DNA from: Nitrososphaerota archaeon
GTDB taxonomy: Archaea; Thermoproteota; Nitrososphaeria; Nitrososphaerales; CADDZS01
Reading direction: 5' to 3'
Assembly: GCA_013288145.1 (NCBI GenBank)
Contig: JABDCJ010000052.1
Span: forward strand, 1-17,185
Length of the DNA: 17,185 nt
Shown: piece by piece, positions 6,377 through 14,067 of the stretch
Numbering within the stretch: position 1 is the stretch's first letter
How the letters are laid out: every line of letters starts with the position of its first letter
Notes under the pieces: generated by a model
What the model saw: the letters and a program-made list of their open reading frames with translations, nothing else
What the model was told of the DNA's origin: nothing
The model's database searches: none
Made by a program: the position numbers and the translations under genes

Positions 6377-7960
6377 ATGAGTTCTCGCTCCACAGTCATG
6401 ATCAAAAATGGAATTATTTCCTCTTCGCACCAGCTTGCTTCTTTCTGGGGCGCAAAGTGTCTTCTGGACGGAGGAAATGTTGTCGATGCTGCCCTGACAA
6501 CCAGCGCTGTTCTTTCGGTTGTTCAAAATAATATGTGCGGTTTGGGGGGTGACATGTTCGCCCTCGTAAAAATGGGCGATCGCGTTACTGAGATCAACTC
6601 GAGCGGCAGAGCCGCAAAGCTTGCAACAATCGAATTGTACTCTGAAAAAGGATTTAGAAAGATTCCGCCGACTGGCCCGCTCGGTGCTAATACCGTACCC
6701 GGAATGGTGAAGGGTTGGGGCGATCTTCATCAGAGATTTTGTACAAGAGAAATGGAGAGCCTCTTAATTCCCGCCATCAACTATGCTGAGCATGGTTTTC
6801 CTATCACAGAAAAATACTCTGCCTCGATAAGAGGCTCGGTCCAGTCTTTAGGGCAATTTGAAGGCTGGCGAGAAATCTTTCTCCCCGACGGGCTGATCCC
6901 GGAACCAGGTTTCAATCTTCGACAGAAGGAGTTAGCTGACTCGCTGCGCGCGATAGCGTCGCAGGGCGTTGACGATTTTTATCGAGGGGATCTTTCAAGG
7001 CTTCTTGTCTCTGGCATAGCCAAGCAGGGGGGAATCATAACCGAGGAGGACCTTCGAGATCACGAATCCACATGGGTTGAACGTCCACTGTTTACTGATT
7101 ATAGGGGAGTCAGGATATACGAGACTTCTCCTAACAGCCAGGCAGCAACTGTTCTACTCTGGCTAAACATGCTTGAACATTATCAACTTTCAGAAATGGA
7201 TCCTAATTCCAAAACATTTCTGGAAATCATGATTGATACATGCCTGAAGGCATATGAAGTGCGTGCAAGATCGATCGGAGATCCGCGATTCTTTCCTCTT
7301 CCCCCCGAATTCACCTCCAAACAATTCTCAGAGGATCTATTGGCTCAGGAGCCTTTCAGAAAGAGCGAACCAATTTCCAAGCCAAAAGCACCTCAAGGTG
7401 ACACAACTTATTTCGCTGTTGCAGATTCTGAAGGCAATTGTGTTTCGGTCATTCAGAGCAATTACATGGGATTTGGTTCGGGCCTCGTACCAAAAGGCAC
7501 GGGCATCGTACTTCATGACAGAGGTTGTTATTTCTCGCTCGATCCTTCTCACCATAACTCGCTTTCTCCAGGAAAGAGGACATTTCACACCCTCTGCGCC
7601 TCACTAGGCGTACAGGATGGTGAAACGCTTTTCGCGATTGGCTCAATGGGAGGAGACGTTCAGCCGCAAATTCACGTCCAGCTCATGACTCAACTGCTCG
7701 ATTTTCATAGCGACCTGCAGCGAGCAATTGACAACCCACGCTGGATAATTCCAATGACAATCTACGATCAGCCGAGTACAGTCTACAGAGAATTTGATCA
7801 AGCTATCGTGAAGGATGCCGCAGTCAAACGAAACTTGAGGTTTGAGACCTTGGGCGGACTGTCCTCACTCTGCGGTCATGCTCAAGCAATATTCAGGAAT
7901 TCAGATGGGCTCTTCGGAGCAGCGGATCCGAGAGGCGATGGTGCCTCTGTCGGTTTCTGA
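6377..7960 (+). CDS. Gamma-glutamyltransferase-family Ntn hydrolase
   Basis: A 527-residue GGT-family proenzyme. The autoprocessing site is GDTTYFAVAD (341-350): Thr343 should become the N-terminal nucleophile of a 185-residue small subunit after cleavage before it. Also seen: the N-terminal A-x-x-G-A-x-x-L-L-x-G-GN-V-DAA pattern (21-39), CGLGGDMFALV (54-64), NSSGRAA (74-80), PG-M-VKGW (108-114), and SMGGD in the small subunit. Family knowledge: the group hydrolyses or transfers gamma-glutamyl groups, or acylates in cephalosporin-acylase-like members. No signal peptide is seen, so it should be cytoplasmic, unlike periplasmic bacterial GGT. The SGRAA loop replaces the R-E-x-AP loop that holds the glutamyl carboxylate in classical GGT, so glutathione may not be the substrate. 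ATG at 6377 is preceded by AAGGGG; an in-frame ATG at 6398 also precedes the conserved start. Confidence 0.9.
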   Translation: MSSRSTVMIKNGIISSSHQLASFWGAKCLLDGGNVVDAALTTSAVLSVVQNNMCGLGGDMFALVKMGDRVTEINSSGRAAKLATIELYSEKGFRKIPPTGPLGANTVPGMVKGWGDLHQRFCTREMESLLIPAINYAEHGFPITEKYSASIRGSVQSLGQFEGWREIFLPDGLIPEPGFNLRQKELADSLRAIASQGVDDFYRGDLSRLLVSGIAKQGGIITEEDLRDHESTWVERPLFTDYRGVRIYETSPNSQAATVLLWLNMLEHYQLSEMDPNSKTFLEIMIDTCLKAYEVRARSIGDPRFFPLPPEFTSKQFSEDLLAQEPFRKSEPISKPKAPQGDTTYFAVADSEGNCVSVIQSNYMGFGSGLVPKGTGIVLHDRGCYFSLDPSHHNSLSPGKRTFHTLCASLGVQDGETLFAIGSMGGDVQPQIHVQLMTQLLDFHSDLQRAIDNPRWIIPMTIYDQPSTVYREFDQAIVKDAAVKRNLRFETLGGLSSLCGHAQAIFRNSDGLFGAADPRGDGASVGF

Positions 7961-7973
7961 AATAGATTCTATT
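7961..7973. repeat. Short palindrome in convergent gap
   Basis: AATAGATTCTATT is a perfect 6+6 inverted repeat around one base, starting immediately after the stop codon of the gamma-glutamyltransferase gene. Being AT-rich it would form only a weak hairpin; a role in transcript 3' ends is possible but unproven. Confidence 0.3.
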
Positions 7974-7980
7974 GTAGAGC

Positions 7981-8000
7981 AAAGCAAAAAGGATCAAAAA
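7981..8000 (-). terminator. T-rich terminator of CBS gene
   Basis: On the minus strand two T5 runs (TTTTTGATCCTTTTTGC) cover the TGA stop of the CBS gene and the bases just after it. Archaeal RNA polymerase terminates on such oligo-T tracts. No strong T tract is seen for the convergent plus-strand gene. Confidence 0.4.
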
Positions 8001-8419
8001 GGCCCTTGAAGCCGGGCGATCTGCGAAGAAACTCTATTCACATATTCTTCCAGTCTTAGAAGTATAGTTTTGGAAGTGATGACACCAAGAATCCTATCCT
8101 TCTCCATGACTACTACGCGACGAATTCCCTTTTCCGCCATCAATTTCGAGACAGAGTCTATTCCCTCACTTGCTGACACGGTAACTAGGCCATCGCTCAT
8201 GATTTCTCGCAAAAGTACATTGGCCGGACTCAGATCTTTTGCGACGACTTTTGACAGATAGTCCCACTCGGTCACGATCCCGCTTGGCCTGCCGTTTGTA
8301 GAAACCAGCGCAAATCCGTGCTTTTTCTCCGCCATCAACCTAGCGGCATCCAGCGCCGTAGTTTCACCAGAAAGCGTAATGAAGTCCGGCTCGACAATAT
8401 CTTTCGCATATAGTACCAT
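7994..8419 (-). CDS. CBS-domain pair protein
   Basis: A 141-residue protein consisting of two tandem CBS domains and little else. First repeat about residues 8-65 (ALDAARLMAEKKHGFALV, then GIVTEWDYLSKVV); second about 70-130 (IMSDGLVTVSASEGIDSV, LMAEKGIRRVVVM, ILGVITSKTIL). Family knowledge: stand-alone CBS pairs (Bateman modules) bind adenosine nucleotides such as AMP, ATP or S-adenosylmethionine and act as energy or metabolite sensors, often on partner proteins. The partner here is not evident. The gene is monocistronic on the minus strand, convergent with the gamma-glutamyltransferase gene and divergent from the M29-like gene; the intergenic region carries two palindromes. Confidence 0.9.
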   Translation of the reverse strand: MVLYAKDIVEPDFITLSGETTALDAARLMAEKKHGFALVSTNGRPSGIVTEWDYLSKVVAKDLSPANVLLREIMSDGLVTVSASEGIDSVSKLMAEKGIRRVVVMEKDRILGVITSKTILLRLEEYVNRVSSQIARLQGPF

Positions 8420-8460
8420 TGATATCTTTGGACGCCCCTTTCGAGAATTTTGCAGATGTA

Positions 8461-8485
8461 AGGACTAGTCCTGCATAAAAATGCA
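8461..8485. promoter_or_regulatory. Pair of adjoining palindromes, candidate operator
   Basis: AGGACTAGTCCT (8461-8472) is a perfect 12-bp palindrome. It abuts a second inverted repeat, TGCAT-AAAA-ATGCA (8472-8485). They sit 42-66 bases upstream of the CBS gene ATG (minus) and about 85-110 bases upstream of the M29-like gene (plus), in the promoter zone of the divergent pair. The AT core of the second repeat could also be the minus-strand TATA box. Operator function is inference. Confidence 0.35.
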
Positions 8486-8527
8486 TTCGTTAACTAGGGG
8501 CTGATACGGTTCTGCATTCCTAACTAT

Positions 8528-8538
8528 CTTTTTATTCA
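8528..8538 (+). promoter_or_regulatory. TATA-like box for M29-like gene
   Basis: CTTTTTATTCA lies 31-42 bases before the ATG at 8570, consistent with a leaderless or very short-leader archaeal transcript. No Shine-Dalgarno sequence is seen. Confidence 0.4.
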
Positions 8539-8569
8539 ATCTGAAATCCGAGTATTTCTTGCTGAGAAC

Positions 8570-9679
8570 ATGAGCACTTCAAGATCGAGGAAAGGGAGCA
8601 GATCAAAACAATCGGGGCCGACTAAGCTTTATTCCGAACTAGCTAGAAAAATTGTATCAGAATCTCTTCACCTGAAACAAGGTGATTCTGTCACAGTAGA
8701 GACTTGGAACAGCGGTCTTGAGTTTGCGAAACAAGTTGTAAAAGAGGCAAAACGTGTCGGGGCAATTCCGATAATGATTCTTGAAGATGATGATGCGTAT
8801 CTATGGGGATTGCAAAATTCGCCGAAAGACTCTCTGGGAAAAATGGGAAAGCATGAATACAATTTGCTCTCTGCAACCGACGCTTACGTTTTCATCCCCG
8901 GACCGCTGATTGGAACATACAACCCTTCAGTGAACAAGGAAGATGGTTCGGTTGCGACGGCATACAATTCTTCATGGTACGAGGCGGCAGAGAAGGCAGG
9001 CATCCGCGGCGTGCGTTTGAGCTTTGGATATGTTGGCAAGGATCTGGCTGGACTTCTTGGGAAGAAACCCGAAGAAATCATCACGCGCCAGATGAAAGCG
9101 GCACTCGTGGATCAAGGAGAACTGTTGAATCTTGGTAAGCCGATAATGAGCCGGCTCGTTGACGATTCCGAGGCTGTACTGCAATCTGGTGGAGAGTCAC
9201 TGGTATTCTCTTTGAAGGGTGATCTAGGTATTGAGGACGGGGTCACTGATGAAGCCGACGTTGCCTCCAAGAACAATATTTCGTACATACTTCCTGGCTT
9301 CGTGTGGAAGGACATTGTTCCTGAATCTGCTTCTGGTAAGGTTGCGGTCGCCGAGGCCGTTACAAGATTAGGTTTAGTCGAAGGAGCGACTCTTGAATTT
9401 GATCAGGGGAAGCTGATTAGCTGGAAAGGCAAAGACAAACGCACCCAGCAAAAGCTCGATCAAGTTTTAGGCGGCATCTCTGAAGAAAAGAGATTGCTCA
9501 CTACTCTCACCATCGGACTGAATCAACTTCTTCCGTACGGTTATGCTCAGGATCGTTTCGTTGCAGGATCAATCGGACTTTCCGGATTCGGGATTACAGG
9601 CATCGTAAAAACCGGGACTCTATCCGTTGCAGGTCAAGCGCTCGTCGAAAAGGGAAAGTTATCCTCAATCTCCAATTAG
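8570..9679 (+). CDS. M29 aminopeptidase-like protein (COG2309), metal ligands not recognisable
   Basis: A 369-residue protein with the layout of thermophilic M29 metallo-aminopeptidases (AmpS/AmpT): an N-terminal domain with LARKIVSESLHLKQGDSVTVET, then a C-terminal domain with YILPGFVWKDIVPES, GATLEFDQGKLISW, and a terminal GLNQLLPYGYAQDRFVAGSIGL stretch. In active M29 enzymes the LPGGE-VFTAP loop supplies a metal-binding Glu, and the final GT-x-H-x-A-G segment a His. Here these read LPGFVWKDI and AGSIGLSGFG, so both appear lost. The protein may be a degenerate family member with another role, or use different ligands; I could not align it fully. The first 17 residues are a basic Ser/Lys/Arg-rich tail not usual for the family. 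No signal peptide or membrane segment. Only 32 bases precede the acetyl-CoA synthetase gene, suggesting one transcript. Confidence 0.72.
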   Translation: MSTSRSRKGSRSKQSGPTKLYSELARKIVSESLHLKQGDSVTVETWNSGLEFAKQVVKEAKRVGAIPIMILEDDDAYLWGLQNSPKDSLGKMGKHEYNLLSATDAYVFIPGPLIGTYNPSVNKEDGSVATAYNSSWYEAAEKAGIRGVRLSFGYVGKDLAGLLGKKPEEIITRQMKAALVDQGELLNLGKPIMSRLVDDSEAVLQSGGESLVFSLKGDLGIEDGVTDEADVASKNNISYILPGFVWKDIVPESASGKVAVAEAVTRLGLVEGATLEFDQGKLISWKGKDKRTQQKLDQVLGGISEEKRLLTTLTIGLNQLLPYGYAQDRFVAGSIGLSGFGITGIVKTGTLSVAGQALVEKGKLSSISN

Positions 9680-9711
9680 CAAAGATTTCGAGCGGTCGTG
9701 AACCCAAGTAA

Positions 9712-11691
9712 ATGTCGGAGCTCGGCGAGGTACTTCCAACAGATTCTGTTGTTAATACCAGCATTGAAAAGCTTCGCAAAGTTCACGAGTCTAGCTTACA
9801 CGATCCAGAAAATTTCTGGAGAAAAGTTTCAGAAGATCTTTACTGGAAGGAAAAAACGGGGCCCGCCTTCGACAAGATAGAAACCCCACCCTTCGGACGC
9901 TGGTTTGCAAAGTGGAAGACTAACATTTCTTACAACGCTCTCGACAGGCACGTCCAGTCTTCCAAGAAGAACAAGGTGGCATATTACTGGGAGGGAGAAG
10001 ATGGCACTGAGAGAACAATTTCATTCGCTATGCTGCACAATGAAGTCTTGCGGCTAGCGGCTGTGATGAAGGAGTTTGGCGTCGGAAAAGGAGACCGCGT
10101 TACGATTTACCTTCCTATGATCCCTGAACTTCCAATTGCAATGCTCGCTACTCTACGATTGGGCGCGATTCATTCTGTGATCTTCGCCGGATTCACGGCG
10201 CAGGCAGTTGCGGATCGAATCGAAGATTCAAAGAGCAAGTTAGTGATTACTTCTGATGGATCCTTCCGTCGTGGCAAAATAATCAATTTGAAATCAGTGA
10301 TCGATGAAGCACTTTTACGAACTACATCTGTTGAAAAAGTCATAGTCGTCAAGAGAACTGGAACTCGCGTAGACATGACAAAAGAAAGAGACTACTGGTA
10401 CGACGACGTTGTTAGGTCAGATTCCTCGGTGCAAAAAAATTCCAAGAATTTAGAGGTAGAGATGGTTGAAGGAATCCATCCGAGCTACATTCTGTACACT
10501 TCTGGCACCACAGGCAAACCGAAAGGCGCGACGCATAGTACCGCTGGCTATATGCTGTGGTGTTATTTTACTCAGAAGGCCGTTTTCGACGTGCGAGACG
10601 ACGATGTTTACTGGTGCGCAGCTGATATAGGCTGGGTCACGGGTCACTCTTACATCGTTTATGGTCCTTTATTGACCGGATTAACTTCAATCCTGTATGA
10701 AGGCGCGCCTGATTTTCCGGCTCCAGACAGGTGGTGGAAGATTATTGAAAAGTACAAAGTGACGATATTTTACACCTCGCCGACAGCGATCCGTTCTCAC
10801 ATGAAGTTCGGAGAGCAATGGGCGAAATCTCACGATCTTTCCTCACTGCGTTTGCTCGGTTCTGTCGGTGAACCAATCAACCCCGAAGCCTGGAGCTGGT
10901 ACTATAATCACATTGGGGACGGAATGACACCGATAGTTGATACATGGTGGCAAACTGAAACCGGGGGCATAATGATCAGTCCCCAGCCGGGAATTTCGTT
11001 AGTACCATTAAAACGTGGCTCTGCGACGTTTCCACTTCCCGGTGTCGACGCAGATGTCTTGAACGAAGAGGGAGAGAAGACAAAGCCGATGGAAAAGGGG
11101 TATCTCGTTATCAAGAAGCCCTGGCCCGGGCAGTTCATAACACTCTGGAACGACCCGGAGAGATTTTCGTCTGTTTACTTTACCAAGTATCCTGGCTACT
11201 ATTATCCGGGCGACTATGCAGTCAGGGACAGAGACGGATACTTTTGGCTGCTCGGAAGGGCTGATGAGGTACTGAAAGTTGCCGGACACAGGATCGGAAC
11301 GATAGAGCTTGAGGATGCATTGATCTCACACGGTGCCGTCGCTGAGTCAGCCGTTATCGGGAAAGCAGATCCGATCAAGATGCAAGTACCGGTTGCTTTT
11401 GTCGTGCTGAGGCCTGGACACAAGCCCTCGAATCATCTTAGGATCGAGCTGCTAAATCACATCAGGAAGACGATTGGGCCAATTGCAGTTCCGGAAGCGA
11501 TTTACTTTGTGGATAAACTTCCTAAAACGCGCAGCGGGAAAATAATGCGAAGAGTCGTCGGTGCCGTTGCGCAGGAAAAATCTATCGGCGACGTGACAAC
11601 ACTTGAGGACGAAACCAGCGTCGAGGAAGCAAAGAGAGCTTATGAAGAGCTGAAGCTTGAAATGAAATCCTCGGCCGAAAAAACCGAATAG
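9712..11691 (+). CDS. acs: Acetyl-CoA synthetase, AMP-forming
   Basis: A 659-residue ANL-superfamily ligase, the normal Acs length. It activates acetate with ATP to acetyl-AMP and then forms acetyl-CoA in the cytoplasm. Seen: N-terminal ACS domain with NFWRKVSEDLYW (34-45), phosphate loop YTSGTTGKPKG (262-272), TWWQTETGG (411-419) with the acyl-pocket Trp that favours acetate or propionate, the hinge and CoA region GRADEVLKVAGHRIG (515-529), and catalytic Lys610 in KTRSGKIMRR, the lysine acetylated in many Acs enzymes. All key motifs look intact. 3-Hydroxypropionate or propionate as substrate cannot be excluded because close relatives use them. ATG at 9712 follows the M29-like gene by 32 bases with no clear own promoter. 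Its 3' end is 4 bases from the convergent DUF1801 gene. Confidence 0.95.
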   Translation: MSELGEVLPTDSVVNTSIEKLRKVHESSLHDPENFWRKVSEDLYWKEKTGPAFDKIETPPFGRWFAKWKTNISYNALDRHVQSSKKNKVAYYWEGEDGTERTISFAMLHNEVLRLAAVMKEFGVGKGDRVTIYLPMIPELPIAMLATLRLGAIHSVIFAGFTAQAVADRIEDSKSKLVITSDGSFRRGKIINLKSVIDEALLRTTSVEKVIVVKRTGTRVDMTKERDYWYDDVVRSDSSVQKNSKNLEVEMVEGIHPSYILYTSGTTGKPKGATHSTAGYMLWCYFTQKAVFDVRDDDVYWCAADIGWVTGHSYIVYGPLLTGLTSILYEGAPDFPAPDRWWKIIEKYKVTIFYTSPTAIRSHMKFGEQWAKSHDLSSLRLLGSVGEPINPEAWSWYYNHIGDGMTPIVDTWWQTETGGIMISPQPGISLVPLKRGSATFPLPGVDADVLNEEGEKTKPMEKGYLVIKKPWPGQFITLWNDPERFSSVYFTKYPGYYYPGDYAVRDRDGYFWLLGRADEVLKVAGHRIGTIELEDALISHGAVAESAVIGKADPIKMQVPVAFVVLRPGHKPSNHLRIELLNHIRKTIGPIAVPEAIYFVDKLPKTRSGKIMRRVVGAVAQEKSIGDVTTLEDETSVEEAKRAYEELKLEMKSSAEKTE

Positions 11692-11695
11692 ATTT

Positions 11696-12061
11696 CTAAG
11701 TTTTTTCTTTCAATTCATTTCTTACGGCTTCTTTCAGCAGCCTGGAGAACTCATCCGGCATTATGTCACTCCGTTCTTCGATTTTGATGTGTCGCATTCC
11801 CTTGCCAGATCCCTCAAGGAGATTAGACGATAGTTTTACACCCTGAACGAAATATAGGTTAACGTGGTCTGTGTAGTCGCCAATTGCGGCGACCATCTTT
11901 TTTCCAACAGTGTAACATGGAATTCCCATCTTCAGAGATTCATCAGATTCAGGAATTGCCTTTCTCACAAGGGTCCTGACCTTTTTCGCGAGCCGCCTAA
12001 CTTTTTCATCTGAAATTGCCACAATATATTCGCTCGCATTTTTTGGGGGCGTTGACCTCAT
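11696..12061 (-). CDS. DUF1801 (YdhG-like) domain protein
   Basis: A 121-residue protein covering one DUF1801 domain (Pfam PF08818). Seen: LVRKAIPESDESLKMGIPCYTVGKKMVAAIG (the stretch from residue 31), HVNLYFVQGVKLSSN, and LEGSGKGMRHIKIEERSDI, the three conserved blocks of the family. The fold has been likened to iron-chaperone/frataxin-like proteins, but the biochemical role is unknown. The start ATG at 12061 lies 17 bases after the stop of the formate-tetrahydrofolate ligase gene on the same strand, so it is probably the second gene of that transcript. No strong ribosome-binding site is visible. Confidence 0.85.
   Translation of the reverse strand: MRSTPPKNASEYIVAISDEKVRRLAKKVRTLVRKAIPESDESLKMGIPCYTVGKKMVAAIGDYTDHVNLYFVQGVKLSSNLLEGSGKGMRHIKIEERSDIMPDEFSRLLKEAVRNELKEKT
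11700..11725 (+). terminator. T-rich terminator of acs
   Basis: A T-rich plus-strand tract starting with GTTTTTTCTTTC lies 9 bases after the acs stop and runs into the 3' end of the convergent DUF1801 gene. This is a typical archaeal oligo-T terminator without a hairpin. Confidence 0.4.
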
Positions 12062-12078
12062 AGCACGCTCTGCTTGTT

Positions 12079-13707
12079 CTAATACAATCCTGAAATATTT
12101 CCGCTGTCATCCAGCTCTATCTTTTCAGCCGCGGGTCTTTCGGGGAGGCCGGGCATAGAGACAATGTCGCCCAAGTGCGCGATGATATATCCCGCACCTG
12201 CTGCGATTTCCAGTCTCCTTACAGTACATACGAATTTCCTCGGCCTTCCGAGCTTCTTAGGATCGTCCGAGAGCGACAGCGGTGTCTTAGCCATGCATAT
12301 TGGGAGATTTGAGAATCCGAGCTTCTCGATAAGTTTCAAAGATTTCACGGCATCGGCCTCAAATTCTGTCCCGTCTCCGCCGTAGATCTTGGTAATTATC
12401 TTTTCGATTTTATCCTCGACGGGTTCCTCGAAAGAGTAAACTGGAGTGTTCTGATATCCCTTTGCGCACGCAGCGATTACTTTCTCTGCAAGATCCTTGC
12501 AGCCCTTTCCGCCATTCTCAAAAGTGGTAGATATCGCTGAGTCTACTCCTGAATTCCTGCAGAAATCTTCGACCATTCGGACTTCGTCGTCGGAATCAGT
12601 TGGAAACCTGTTGATACAAACTATTGGCTGTACTCCAAAGTTCTGGATATTCTCGATGTGCTTCCCGAGATTTTCTAGTCCCGTTTGAAGCGCGGAAATC
12701 CGTGATGTTGTTTGATTTTCATTCCTCAGTCCACCGTGATACTCGAGTGCCTTTATCGAAGCTACAATAACTGCACAATCTACGTTGAACCCGCCGACTC
12801 TCGATACAATGTCAAAGAATTTTTCTCCACCTAGATCGCTACCAAATCCAGCTTCGACTACAGTAAACTCTGAATGAGCTAAACCGAAAGTTGTAGACGA
12901 AAGACTACATGTGCCAAGAGCGATGTTTCCGAAAGGTCCTCCGTGTATCAGGGCCGGAGTTCCTTCGGCTGTTTGGACAAGATTTGGCTTTAGGGCATCT
13001 TTCAGGATCGCTGCCATACTACCGGTTGCCCTGAGATCTCCCGCAGTGATGGGTTTAGAGTCATTCGTGTAGCCGGTTATTATGCGACTCAAGCGTCGCT
13101 TCAAATCAGCATAGCCCAGCGACATGCAAAGTACCGCCATGACCTCTGACGCTGCTGTAATGACGAACCCAGCTTCCCTGGGAACTCCGTCACCCTTTCC
13201 TCCAAGGCCGACGAGAATTTTCCGAAGCGCCCGGTCGTTCATGTCAACAACCCGTCGAAGGTTAACGGAGTGAATCTCGTAGTCGAGCTCGTTTCCCTGA
13301 AAAATGTGGTTATCGACCATCGCGGCTAGCAGGTTGTGCGACGCCCCAACTGCGTCGATATCTCCCGTGAATCTCAAGTTAATTTCCTGCATTGGTTCGA
13401 CAGTAGATTTCCCTCCACCTGCTGCACCTCCCTTCACGCCGAATACGGGACCGAGTGACGGCTGCCTTACGCAGACTATCGCCTTTTTGCCCAGCAAATT
13501 AAGTCCCATTGAAAGGCCGATTGCGGTAACGGTCTTTCCTTCACCCGATGGAGTAGGATTGATTGCCGTTATCAGGACTAGTTTGCCTCTTTTCGACGCA
13601 GGTCTGAAGACTGAGTCGACTTTGATCTTCGCTTTCCATTTCCCGTACTGTTCAATGTCGTCATATGTTAGACCCAGTCCGGTTGCGATCTGCGAGATTT
13701 CAAACAA
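12079..13707 (-). CDS. fhs: Formate-tetrahydrofolate ligase
   Basis: A 542-residue enzyme that makes 10-formyl-tetrahydrofolate from formate, ATP and tetrahydrofolate. Seen: YGKWKAKI (21-28), P-loop TPSGEGKT (52-59) followed by TAIGLSMGLNLLGK, RQPSLGPVFGVKGGAAGGG (81-99), FTGDIDAVGASHNLLAAMVDNHIF, LRATGSMAAILKDAL, and ALEYHGG. All are classic Fhs blocks. Length is slightly below the usual 555-560 because the N-terminus is about 10 residues shorter. The start is TTG: an in-frame TAA lies two codons upstream, and the first internal ATG would delete the P-loop. Fhs is common in bacteria and patchy in archaea, so ancient transfer is possible, but codon use looks like its neighbours by eye. Paired with a downstream DUF1801 gene. 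Confidence 0.95.
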   Translation of the reverse strand: MFEISQIATGLGLTYDDIEQYGKWKAKIKVDSVFRPASKRGKLVLITAINPTPSGEGKTVTAIGLSMGLNLLGKKAIVCVRQPSLGPVFGVKGGAAGGGKSTVEPMQEINLRFTGDIDAVGASHNLLAAMVDNHIFQGNELDYEIHSVNLRRVVDMNDRALRKILVGLGGKGDGVPREAGFVITAASEVMAVLCMSLGYADLKRRLSRIITGYTNDSKPITAGDLRATGSMAAILKDALKPNLVQTAEGTPALIHGGPFGNIALGTCSLSSTTFGLAHSEFTVVEAGFGSDLGGEKFFDIVSRVGGFNVDCAVIVASIKALEYHGGLRNENQTTSRISALQTGLENLGKHIENIQNFGVQPIVCINRFPTDSDDEVRMVEDFCRNSGVDSAISTTFENGGKGCKDLAEKVIAACAKGYQNTPVYSFEEPVEDKIEKIITKIYGGDGTEFEADAVKSLKLIEKLGFSNLPICMAKTPLSLSDDPKKLGRPRKFVCTVRRLEIAAGAGYIIAHLGDIVSMPGLPERPAAEKIELDDSGNISGLY

Positions 13708-14067
13708 TTGAGGTTATTTCCTGCTGCCTTGATTTTGGGCTGATTTCTTAATGTATTCGCCATCATCGCTTCGTAGCATGTTCCAAGAGCCAATTGAGAG
13801 ACCATTCGACTCTGCAAAAGATGAAAAAGGCCCGGAAGTTTAGGGCGACTTTCCATTTAAAGCGAGATTAATATCATACAAAAAAAGGCCCAGAATGGTG
13901 TGCCGAACTTAGTTGTAGCTATAGTCGTACGAGAACAGAAAGTAGATTTTCAATTTAAAGGGATGTTGACGCGTATTTATTGAATGAGATTCGCCTCACC
14001 TCACAAGATGAAAAAGCCGGCTAAACTTGCGAACTTTCTAAATATCCCGATCTGAAAACACGACGCA
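13708..14067. other. 360-base divergent intergenic region with several TATA-like elements
   Basis: No tRNA or long reading frame is evident between fhs (minus) and the HpaB-like gene (plus). Plus-strand TATA-like elements occur at 13854-13863 (CATTTAAAGC), 13951-13961 (CAATTTAAAGG) and 14036-14046 (TCTAAATATC-like). The second lies 23-33 bases before an ATG at 13984 that opens a 23-codon frame ending TGA at 14053-14055. Two stretches starting AAGATGAAAAAG (13818 and 14005) continue with similar sequence, as if a diverged repeat. No clear promoter for fhs was found beyond an AT-rich patch around 13745-13755. Confidence 0.45.
14036..14046 (+). promoter_or_regulatory. TATA box for HpaB/4HBD-like gene
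   Basis: TTCTAAATATC lies 22-32 bases before the ATG at 14068, the spacing expected for a leaderless archaeal transcript. No ribosome-binding site precedes the ATG. Confidence 0.45.

Noticed and set aside
7931..7948. Hairpin AGAGGC/GCCTCT at the end of the gamma-glutamyltransferase gene as a terminator
   Set aside because: It lies inside the coding sequence and is not followed by a T run on the plus strand.
7985..8015. AAAAAGGCCC-N-GAAG similarity between the CBS gene end and the fhs/HpaB-like gap (13823, 13880)
   Set aside because: The match is short and A-rich, one copy is coding sequence, and the flanks do not align convincingly; most likely chance.
13668..13856. Minus-strand 62-codon frame upstream of fhs as a possible missing Fhs N-terminus
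   Set aside because: It overlaps the fhs start in a different frame and bears no similarity to Fhs N-termini; no frameshift is needed because fhs begins properly at TTG.
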